Positions 56,169 to 64,000 of a DNA stretch of 64,000 nt are shown here, in pieces. The notes below the pieces were generated by a model that ran no database searches, was not told the DNA's origin, and saw only the letters and a program-made list of their open reading frames with translations. Position numbers and translations under genes: made by a program. Each line of letters starts with the position of its first letter. Positions within the stretch are counted from its first letter, which is position 1. Source of the stretch: Crocinitomicaceae bacterium (GTDB lineage Bacteria > Bacteroidota > Bacteroidia > Flavobacteriales_D > Crocinitomicaceae); the NCBI GenBank assembly GCA_023262855.1, contig JALQYQ010000017.1, positions 37,485-101,484 of the forward strand, written 5' to 3'.

Positions 56169-58880
56169 TTAAAACAAGGTAATTTGTCCATCCTCATCCT
56201 CTTCGTCTTCCGGTTTTTTCGTCAAATCCCATTCGATGGTTGTAGCATCATCTCCATCTTCCCCATCTTCGTGACCAACAACGCCATCAATATCCTCATC
56301 ACCTTCTGCTCCTTCAATTTGAACGTCTTCTGGCCATGGTTCTGCTCCTTCTATTTCATGCGTCAAGACAATTTCTTTGACTTTTAATTTCGTCAATTGA
56401 TTTCCTTGCGCTTTCATTCCTTTTACATCAATGAAATCAGCAATGTTCACCTCGTTATCAGGAAGGTTTTTCGTTTCCTTCAACAATTTGTTGTAAACAA
56501 TACGCACGTTTGGACGATACGCCGTTGACACAACATCCATGTACGAACCTTCGCTTTCACTAATGAAGGATACTTTTTTATCACTTGTTACTTCACACAA
56601 GAAGCGTTTTACAAAATGAAGATCTTTCTCTGCATCGTAATAAACCGTCGAAATTGGTCTGTCTGGATGCCATTTCTCAATGTGAATCATGTCTTCATCA
56701 AAGTGATTCGACAAATCAAAACTGCTCAAACGGTAATCACCCGATTTATACAACGTAAGAATGCGATCTTCACCTTTGAAGGAACCAAGGAATTTACCAC
56801 GGCCTTCATCATTCAAACGTCCCACAACGGTATCAAACCAAATTTTGCGTGCTGCCAAGGTTGAGCCACCGACTTCTTTTTGCGTAATTTTTTGAATAAT
56901 TTCTTTTGTCACGCGATTACCACCAGACTGACGACCTTTGATCAACAAATCTCCCATATCTACATCGAAGCGTAAACGTTTCAAATGTGGTCTTGGTCTC
57001 AATAATACAGTTACAACTTCACGCTCTCCGTTCGGGTGCACAGAGAAATAAAGCATTTTCGAGCCTTTTGTTCCGCGGGTTAAATCATATTCTGTATCGC
57101 GTGTGATTGAATTCACATAAAAACGTTTCATCATCGCAGCACCACCAACTCCATCTTGGTAAATCAAGTGATAAATTGTACGTTTATCGCCTTTTTTCCA
57201 TACATCAGCATGCACGATTCCTTTGCCCACGAATTTTTTATCTGCGACCTTAGTCACCATCATTTTACCTGTGGCAAAGAAAATGATAATGTCGTCAATT
57301 TCAGAACAATCGTTTACTGGTTCATTTTTCTTTAATCCGTAACCAATAAATCCTTCTTCATAATCAACATACAATTTACGATTGGCGATAATCACTTTTG
57401 TAGCGCTGATTGTATCAAATACTTTGATTTCAGTTTTACGCTCTTTCCCTTCGCCGAATCGTTTTTTAAGGTCTTTGTAATAATCGATTGCGTATTCAAC
57501 AAGATTGGCTAGTTTTTCTTTTACAGCAGCCATTTCCTCTTCAATTTTCAACAGAAGATCATCTGCTTTTGTTGAATCGAAACGTGTAATACGAATCATC
57601 GGAATTTGCGTCAGTTTTTGTAAATCCTCATCCGTTATTTCACGAATAAGTTTTTTCTTAAACTTCTCAAATCGTTTATATAAATATTCGTACAAAGATT
57701 CACGATCGCTGTAATGCTTAAAATCGATGTACATTTCTTCTTGGATGAAGATTTTCTCCAAGGTAGAAAAATGCCATTGACGCTCTAGTTCATCCAAGCG
57801 AATTTCCAATTCCAATTTCAACAAGCGAACAGTATTGTCCGTATTTACTTTTAGAATTTCGCTTACTCCCATAAATCGTGGAGTATCTTTATCAATGATC
57901 GATGAATTCGGAGAAATCGATACTTCACAATCAGTGAAAGCATACAAGGCATCTAGGGTTTTATCAGGAGAAACACCTGGCGCTAAATGGATGATAACTT
58001 CCACTTCAGCGGCTGTGTTGTCTTCGATTTTCTTTACTTTAATTTTCCCTTTCTCGTTGGCTTTGATAATTGATTCAATCAATGAACCGGTTGTAGTTCC
58101 GAACGGAATCTCCGTAATCACCAAAGTTTTATTGTCGAGCTTTTTAATTTTTGCACGAACACGTACCTTTCCACCACGTAAACCATCGTTGTAATTCGAA
58201 AAGTCAGCCATACCTCCTTGCAAGAAATCAGGGAAAATTTCCACTTTCTTCCCACGCAAATGGTTGATGGATTGATCGATTAATTCAATGAAGTTATGCG
58301 GCAAAAACTTACAAGCCAAACCTACTGCAATCCCCTCTGCTCCTTGTGCTAAAAGCAATGGGAATTTCACTGGAAGTTGCTCTGGTTCTTTGTTCCGACC
58401 ATCGTAACTTGAAAGCCAAGCAGTTGTTTTTGGATTAAATACCACATGTGAAGCAAATTTTGACAATCGTGCCTCAATGTATCGAGGAGCTGCTGCGCCA
58501 TCACCTGTTAATGTATTTCCCCAGTTTCCTTGGCAATCAATCAATAATTCTTTTTGTCCCAATTGAACCAAAGCATCACCAATCGAAGCATCACCGTGCG
58601 GGTGATATTTCATGGTATTACCGATGATGTTCGCAACTTTATTGTAACGACCATCATCCATTTCTTTCATGGAGTGTAAAATTCGACGTTGCACAGGTTT
58701 CAAACCATCGTACAAAGAAGGAACAGCGCGTTCAAGGATTACATAACTTGCATAATCCAAGAACCAGCTTTCATACAAGCCATTAACCGGAACGATTTTA
58801 TCATCTACCGATTTATTTTCAAAAGGACTTTTTTCTTCGCCTTCGTTCAAATTCTGGTCTTCAATTTCGTCTTCTGCCAT
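56169..58880 (-). CDS. parC: DNA topoisomerase IV subunit A
   Basis: SYVILERAVPSLYDGLKPVQRRILHSM, KYHPHGDASIGDALV, catalytic Tyr context APRYIEARLS. Confidence 0.93.
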   Translation of the reverse strand: MAEDEIEDQNLNEGEEKSPFENKSVDDKIVPVNGLYESWFLDYASYVILERAVPSLYDGLKPVQRRILHSMKEMDDGRYNKVANIIGNTMKYHPHGDASIGDALVQLGQKELLIDCQGNWGNTLTGDGAAAPRYIEARLSKFASHVVFNPKTTAWLSSYDGRNKEPEQLPVKFPLLLAQGAEGIAVGLACKFLPHNFIELIDQSINHLRGKKVEIFPDFLQGGMADFSNYNDGLRGGKVRVRAKIKKLDNKTLVITEIPFGTTTGSLIESIIKANEKGKIKVKKIEDNTAAEVEVIIHLAPGVSPDKTLDALYAFTDCEVSISPNSSIIDKDTPRFMGVSEILKVNTDNTVRLLKLELEIRLDELERQWHFSTLEKIFIQEEMYIDFKHYSDRESLYEYLYKRFEKFKKKLIREITDEDLQKLTQIPMIRITRFDSTKADDLLLKIEEEMAAVKEKLANLVEYAIDYYKDLKKRFGEGKERKTEIKVFDTISATKVIIANRKLYVDYEEGFIGYGLKKNEPVNDCSEIDDIIIFFATGKMMVTKVADKKFVGKGIVHADVWKKGDKRTIYHLIYQDGVGGAAMMKRFYVNSITRDTEYDLTRGTKGSKMLYFSVHPNGEREVVTVLLRPRPHLKRLRFDVDMGDLLIKGRQSGGNRVTKEIIQKITQKEVGGSTLAARKIWFDTVVGRLNDEGRGKFLGSFKGEDRILTLYKSGDYRLSSFDLSNHFDEDMIHIEKWHPDRPISTVYYDAEKDLHFVKRFLCEVTSDKKVSFISESEGSYMDVVSTAYRPNVRIVYNKLLKETKNLPDNEVNIADFIDVKGMKAQGNQLTKLKVKEIVLTHEIEGAEPWPEDVQIEGAEGDEDIDGVVGHEDGEDGDDATTIEWDLTKKPEDEEDEDGQITLF

Positions 58881-58881
58881 C

Positions 58882-60771
58882 TTATGAAGCTATTTCCATG
58901 TTATCATTTGCCTCTTTCTCCTCTTCCAGCTCTACGGCCAAATCTTTCTCAACGCGCAAATTTTCAATAATAAAATCTTGACGTTCTGGTGTATTTTTAC
59001 CCATGAAATACGACAATATCGAATCGATTGAAGCATCTTTTGAAAGTAAAACTGGCTCTAAGCGGATATCGCGTCCAATGAAGTGTTTAAACTCGTCTGG
59101 GGAAATCTCTCCCAAACCTTTGAATCGTGTTATTTCAGGATTTTTTCCTAATTCTTCAATCGCAGATCGACGTTCATCTTCCGAGTAACAATAAATTGTT
59201 TTCTTTTTATTTCGAACACGGAAAAGTGGTGTTTGCAAAACATACACGTGATTTCGTTTTACTAAATCTGGGAAGAATTGCAGGAAGAAGGTCAACAACA
59301 ACATACGAATGTGCATACCATCTACATCGGCATCGGTTGCAATTACGATGTTATTGAAACGCAAATTATCCATGTCTTCTTCGATGTCTAAGGCTGCTTG
59401 AAGCAAGTTAAACTCTTCATTTTCGTAAACGATTTTCTTTGTCAAACCATAACAATTCAACGGCTTACCGCGCAAAGAGAAAACTGCTTGCGTATTTACA
59501 TCTCTTGACTTCGTGATTGACCCACTCGCTGAATCTCCCTCGGTAATAAACAAGGTTGTTTCTTCACGGCGTTCATCCTTCAAATCAGTTAGATGCAAAC
59601 GACAATCACGCAATTTCTTGTTGTGTAAATTCGCTTTTTTAGCACGATCACGCGCAATTTTACGAATTCCAGATAATTCTTTACGCTCACGTTCCGACTG
59701 TTTGATTTTTCGTTCAATCAACTCAGCCACATCCGGATTGCGATGCAAGTAATTATCCAATTTATCTTTCAAGAAATCATTTACGAAAGCACGCATTGAT
59801 TTCCCACCTGGTTCAATTTCTTGAGACCCTAATTTTGTTTTTGTTTGTGACTCAAATACAGGTTCAATCACCTTCACTGCAATCGCCGCAACGATGGATT
59901 GACGAATATCTGATGCCTCATAGTTTTTGTTGTAGAAATCGCGAATTACTTTGGCAACTGATTCACGGAACGCACTTTGATGTGTCCCACCTTGAGTTGT
60001 ATGCTGCCCATTCACGAAAGAATAGTAATCTTCACCATACGTTTTTCCATGTGTGAAAGCTACTTCGATATCTTCGTCTTCAAGGTGAATAATTGGATAC
60101 AAGGGATCGCCATCCATGTTGTTTTCCAACAAATCTTTCAAACCATCTTTTGACTGGAACTTTTCACCATTAAAATACATCGCTAAACCACGATTCAAGT
60201 AACAATAGTTCCACATCATCTTCTCTAAATACGCTGTTTTAAAAGCATATTTTTTGAATATTGTATCATCTGGGATAAACTCAACATATGTTCCGTTTTG
60301 CTCATCCGTTTTTATAACTTTCGCATCTTCTACCAATTCTCCACGAACAAATGACGCTTGTTTCTTTTCACCATCGCGAACTGAATACACCATGAAATGC
60401 GAAGAAAGTGCGTTCACTGCTTTGGTACCAACACCATTCAATCCAACAGATTTCTTGAAAGCTTTAGAATCGTATTTACCACCCGTGTTAATTTGAGAAA
60501 CACAGTCAATCACTTTTCCTAATGGAATTCCACGACCATAATCACGCACCGTTACTTTTCCGTCCTTCACTTTGATATCGACACGTTTCCCATTTCCCAT
60601 GACAAACTCATCAATACAATTATCCACTACTTCTTTTACAAGAATGTAGATTCCATCATCCGCTGCGGCACCATCGCCGAGTTTCCCGATGTACATTCCC
60701 GGACGCAAGCGAATATGCTCTTTCCAGTCGAGGGAACGTATATTATCTTCCGTATATTGATTTTCAGCCAT
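58882..60771 (-). CDS. parE: DNA topoisomerase IV subunit B
   Basis: [94 protein letters not shown]. Confidence 0.95.
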   Translation of the reverse strand: MAENQYTEDNIRSLDWKEHIRLRPGMYIGKLGDGAAADDGIYILVKEVVDNCIDEFVMGNGKRVDIKVKDGKVTVRDYGRGIPLGKVIDCVSQINTGGKYDSKAFKKSVGLNGVGTKAVNALSSHFMVYSVRDGEKKQASFVRGELVEDAKVIKTDEQNGTYVEFIPDDTIFKKYAFKTAYLEKMMWNYCYLNRGLAMYFNGEKFQSKDGLKDLLENNMDGDPLYPIIHLEDEDIEVAFTHGKTYGEDYYSFVNGQHTTQGGTHQSAFRESVAKVIRDFYNKNYEASDIRQSIVAAIAVKVIEPVFESQTKTKLGSQEIEPGGKSMRAFVNDFLKDKLDNYLHRNPDVAELIERKIKQSERERKELSGIRKIARDRAKKANLHNKKLRDCRLHLTDLKDERREETTLFITEGDSASGSITKSRDVNTQAVFSLRGKPLNCYGLTKKIVYENEEFNLLQAALDIEEDMDNLRFNNIVIATDADVDGMHIRMLLLTFFLQFFPDLVKRNHVYVLQTPLFRVRNKKKTIYCYSEDERRSAIEELGKNPEITRFKGLGEISPDEFKHFIGRDIRLEPVLLSKDASIDSILSYFMGKNTPERQDFIIENLRVEKDLAVELEEEKEANDNMEIAS

Positions 60772-60796
60772 TTACTAGACATTATTGCGTAACTAA

Positions 60797-60804
60797 CAAA
60801 TTTA
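60797..60804 (-). promoter_or_regulatory. -7 element TAAATTTG (CAAATTTA on +) for parE-parC
   Basis: Exact TAnnTTTG 26 nt upstream of ATG 60771. Confidence 0.5.
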
Positions 60805-60930
60805 AGCAGAGAAACCCCATGTTTAACAGTAAGTTATCATGACTTTTGAACGTTTTAGTGTTAACTTCAACGAAGGAAATCAAGAGTAGAAAGTAGCAGA
60901 ATTTGCGAATTGAAAATAGAGGTGATTTAT

Positions 60931-61974
60931 CTAGCCGAATATTTTTCTTTTACCTAAACGAATAAAAGGCATTTCGAAAAAGCGATAAATAAACAAGGCT
61001 ACCAAAACACTTCCAAGAATCGTTGAAATCATTAATCCATAAGGATTTGTTAAATGACAATAATCATGCAAAAACTGCATTAACAATTGATGTAACAAAT
61101 AAACACCATAGGTTGCTATTCCAAATTGTTGAAGTGGATAAACGATCCATTTTGGCGGCTGATAGCTCAGTAGAAAAAATCCTAAAACAAGCAAAATACT
61201 TGCAAAACTAAAAACAAATCGATTAAAACCTTTTACAATATAGACTTGATTTCCTTCCACTGGATACAGCATAAAAATGAGTGTTGCAAGAATAATTGCA
61301 CTAAAACACCAAACGTTTGAAAGTTTTACATTTCGAAATTCATAATAGAGAAAAATACCAAATCCGAATAGGAAGAAATTATTGAAAGGCGCTACATAAT
61401 TGTACCAATTTGCTCCTAAAACAGTCACATCTCTTAAAACCAAGAAAGCGTAACGCAAACCAAAAAACAACAAATAAGCCATAATTAAGCGACCCAACCA
61501 TTTGTTGTATGAATAAGCAATTATGATAAATGGTGTGAAAACATAAAAGTACATTTCGACACCAACAGACCAACCACCTGGAATGATCGTCGTTTTATTC
61601 TCATCAAAACCAAAAAGAAAAAACAAATTATCGAACCATACCGACATTGATTCCATCCGATGATTCAACAACATGACAACAAAAAACGCCAACCAAAACA
61701 GTGGAAAAATGCGCATTATTCGTCGAAAGTAGAAGTATCCAACATCTTTAATCGTTTTGAAATAGGAATGATAGACCAATGCCATACTTAATCCAGACAA
61801 AACAAAGAAGATAGATACACCGTAAATTCCCATTCTGCCAACAAACGAACCTGAATCTAAGGCGTGAAAATTAAACACATACGTGTGATAAATCATAATT
61901 GACAAGGCTGTTAATCCTCTTAGCCAATCAAGTGATTCATTTCGATTTATTGTTGGGTTAAGTTGTGTACTCAA
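60931..61974 (-). CDS. acyltransferase family 3 membrane protein
   Basis: NRNESLDWLRGLTALSIMIYHTYVF...FFVLSGLSMALVY...IFPLFWLAFF; ~10 TMs. Confidence 0.9.
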   Translation of the reverse strand: MSTQLNPTINRNESLDWLRGLTALSIMIYHTYVFNFHALDSGSFVGRMGIYGVSIFFVLSGLSMALVYHSYFKTIKDVGYFYFRRIMRIFPLFWLAFFVVMLLNHRMESMSVWFDNLFFLFGFDENKTTIIPGGWSVGVEMYFYVFTPFIIIAYSYNKWLGRLIMAYLLFFGLRYAFLVLRDVTVLGANWYNYVAPFNNFFLFGFGIFLYYEFRNVKLSNVWCFSAIILATLIFMLYPVEGNQVYIVKGFNRFVFSFASILLVLGFFLLSYQPPKWIVYPLQQFGIATYGVYLLHQLLMQFLHDYCHLTNPYGLMISTILGSVLVALFIYRFFEMPFIRLGKRKIFG

Positions 61975-61976
61975 TG

Positions 61977-62891
61977 TTATGCAATTTTATAGGTTTCACC
62001 GTCTTCAACGACAATCGTATTATGAAAAACAGTACAAGCTTCTGATAGATGAACATCTGTGTTTTCATAACGCGCACTAAAATGTCCAATCAATAATTTT
62101 TTAACGTGTGCTTTCGCAGCAATTCTAGCCGCTTGTTCAGCTGTAGAATGAAACGTTGCTTTGGCACGCTCACTGTCTTTTTGTGTAAATGTAGCTTCGT
62201 GGTACAAGACTGTCACATCTTGAATATGCGGAACAATGGTTTCCCAATAACAGGTATCAGAGCAATACGCATAGGAAAGACTCGGTTTTGGCGGATAAGT
62301 GTAATCTTCAAATTCAAACACATTTCCTAATTCATCAACAACATTCTCTCCTTTTTTTAAGCGAGGAAAATGCTCAATTTTCAATCCTGAACCTTTTATC
62401 GCCTCTGAAATTAACTGACGTTCCTTTTGTTTTTCTTTGATAACAAAACCATTCGTTGGAATGCGATGTTTCAATGGAAAGGTGTGAATTTCAATCATTC
62501 GATCTTCGAACAGCAACTTCACTTCTTTCCCATTCAAATGCACAAACCTTAGGTCGAAATCGAGGCGAGCACCACCTACTTCCAATTGACTTCGAACAAT
62601 GCCTTCCAATTCTTCAGGGCCATAAATGGTCAATCCTTTATCGCGCCCCATCAAATGCATGGTACTCAACAAACCAACTAAACCAAAGAAATGGTCGCCG
62701 TGTAAATGAGAAATTAAAATATGATTAATGCGTTGAAATTTAACGCCTAGTTTACGAATTTGCATTTGCGTTCCTTCACCACAATCGATTAAAATGTGAC
62801 GATCATTGCAAATTACATATTGAGAAGTTGGATTTCTTCGAGAGGTCGGAACAGCGGCCCCACTTCCTAAGATGGTTACTTCAAAACTCAC
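61977..62891 (-). CDS. rnz: ribonuclease Z
   Basis: FEVTILGSGAAVPTSRRNPTSQ, LIDCGEGTQMQIRK, ILISHLHGDHFFGLVGLLST, LLIGHFSARY. Confidence 0.95.
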   Translation of the reverse strand: MSFEVTILGSGAAVPTSRRNPTSQYVICNDRHILIDCGEGTQMQIRKLGVKFQRINHILISHLHGDHFFGLVGLLSTMHLMGRDKGLTIYGPEELEGIVRSQLEVGGARLDFDLRFVHLNGKEVKLLFEDRMIEIHTFPLKHRIPTNGFVIKEKQKERQLISEAIKGSGLKIEHFPRLKKGENVVDELGNVFEFEDYTYPPKPSLSYAYCSDTCYWETIVPHIQDVTVLYHEATFTQKDSERAKATFHSTAEQAARIAAKAHVKKLLIGHFSARYENTDVHLSEACTVFHNTIVVEDGETYKIA

Positions 62892-63229
62892 TGATGGATA
62901 ACTTCAATCGCTTGTGCTTCGTTTTCTGTGATTGAAAGCACTTTGTCCAATTGAGCAATTTGAATCAATTTAGAAACATTGTCTTGGAGTCCACACAACA
63001 CAAAACGCCCATTCGTATCTTTACACAAACGGTTCGCCGTCAAAATAGAACTTAAACCAGAAGAGTCACAATATTTCGTTGCACTTAAATCAATCACAAT
63101 ATTGTTTACGCCGTTTTTATTCAAAAGCACCAATTCTGCTTTTAATTCAGAAGCATTTGAAGCATCTAGTTTTTCGACATTTGTCTTTACAACTGCTTCA
63201 TTCTTATTTTGCGTCGTTAGGAAGTTCAT
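62888..63229 (-). CDS. STAS-domain anti-sigma factor antagonist
   Basis: LVLLNKNGVNNIVIDLSATKYCDSSGLSSILTANRLC (DSSG phospho-Ser motif); ATG 63229 chosen because the -7 element lies at 63245-63252. Confidence 0.88.
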   Translation of the reverse strand: MNFLTTQNKNEAVVKTNVEKLDASNASELKAELVLLNKNGVNNIVIDLSATKYCDSSGLSSILTANRLCKDTNGRFVLCGLQDNVSKLIQIAQLDKVLSITENEAQAIEVIHQ

Positions 63230-63244
63230 GTTGTTGTGTTTGTT

Positions 63245-63252
63245 CAAATGTA
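63245..63252 (-). promoter_or_regulatory. -7 element TACATTTG (CAAATGTA on +) for STAS-rnz
   Basis: Exact TAnnTTTG 16 nt upstream of ATG 63229. Confidence 0.5.
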
Positions 63253-63310
63253 ACATTTTTTTTTAATGAAACAGTTCGTTTAAAAACTTGTTTCGTTCTT
63301 TCCTTTGCTC

Positions 63311-64000
63311 TTATTGACGTTCGATTTTAGACGCCAACAAGTAAATTACAGCCATTCGAACTGCAACGCCATTTTCCACTTGTTGAAGAATGATGGATTG
63401 TTTTGAATCAGCCACATCGCTTGTAATTTCTACACCACGGTTGATTGGACCTGGATGCATCACGATGATTTCTTTTGGTAATGAGTCCAAAATTTCTTTT
63501 GTCAAACCAAATTGCATAGAATACTCGCGCAACGAAGGGAAATACTTGATATCTTGACGCTCCAATTGAATGCGCAACATGTTTGCAACATCACACCATT
63601 CAAGGGCTGCACGAAGATTATGTTCAACTTTCACTCCTAATTCATGAATGTACTTCGGAATCAAGGTTGTTGGTCCACAAACCATCACTTCAGCGCCTAA
63701 TTTTTGCAAGCAATAAATATTTGAAAGTGCTACACGCGAATGTAGAATGTCTCCAACAATCACTACTTTTTTTCCTTCCACAGAACCTAAACGTTCACGA
63801 ATAGAAAATGCATCTAACAAAGCTTGCGTTGGGTGTTCATGCGTTCCATCACCGGCATTTACCACTTTAGCACCAATACGCTCAGAAAGGAATTTTGCTG
63901 CTCCTGGATTTGGGTGGCGCATTACCACCATATCCACTTTCATGGATAGAATATTATTGACAGTATCAAGCAAGGTCTCGCCTTTTGAAACCGAAGAACC
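63311..64000 (-). CDS. pyrB: aspartate carbamoyltransferase catalytic subunit, truncated by window edge
   Basis: Reading in from the edge: GSSVSKGETLLDTVNNILSMKVDMVVMRHPNPGAAKFLSERIGAKVVNAGDGTHEHPTQALLDAFSIRE...HPGPINRGVEI. Confidence 0.95.
   Translation of the reverse strand, partial: GSSVSKGETLLDTVNNILSMKVDMVVMRHPNPGAAKFLSERIGAKVVNAGDGTHEHPTQALLDAFSIRERLGSVEGKKVVIVGDILHSRVALSNIYCLQKLGAEVMVCGPTTLIPKYIHELGVKVEHNLRAALEWCDVANMLRIQLERQDIKYFPSLREYSMQFGLTKEILDSLPKEIIVMHPGPINRGVEITSDVADSKQSIILQQVENGVAVRMAVIYLLASKIERQ

Noticed and set aside
58570-58620. ParC quinolone-determining region HPHGDASIGDAL (Ala at the E. coli Ser80 position)
   Set aside because: I believe this is the usual Bacteroidetes ParC sequence, not an acquired resistance mutation.
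1-64000. tRNA/rRNA genes, prophage, integrase, intact IS elements or toxin-antitoxin/defence islands
   Set aside because: Looked for in intergenic gaps and the ORF track; nothing with recognisable features was found.

Overview
The window is an AT-rich bacterial chromosome segment. Its gene content and signals point to Bacteroidota, probably Flavobacteriales: T9SS-type C-terminal domains, TAnnTTTG promoter -7 elements, a Bacteroidetes-type ParE/ParC pair, DUF4139, DUF4293 and a long IspH. Most of it is housekeeping: recF and a DUF721/DciA-like gene, ribH, glmM, ispH, miaA, aroC, rocD, parE/parC, rnz, pyrB, an ABC-F ATPase and a DEAD-box helicase. Also present are secreted or cell-surface proteins (MopE-repeat T9SS protein, M1 peptidase, a 2071-aa alpha-2-macroglobulin lipoprotein). 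I saw no tRNA, rRNA, CRISPR array, prophage or intact IS. The observations most worth a second look are: (1) several intergenic blocks of degenerate 'word-like' repeats, each with its own vocabulary, mostly at or just inside gene 3' ends and sometimes carrying GC-rich palindromes; (2) a structured ~180 bp element with nested, mutually exclusive hairpins directly after the helicase stop; (3) miaA with no canonical start codon upstream of its P-loop; (4) a V4R-domain histidine kinase that has lost its phospho-acceptor His and ATP-binding motifs; (5) a receiver-cyclase-HD protein whose receiver has lost the phospho-Asp and the conserved Lys but whose cyclase motifs look intact; (6) a Cys-cluster insertion in ornithine aminotransferase and a possible coupled leader peptide in its 5' UTR; (7) predicted leaderless transcripts.
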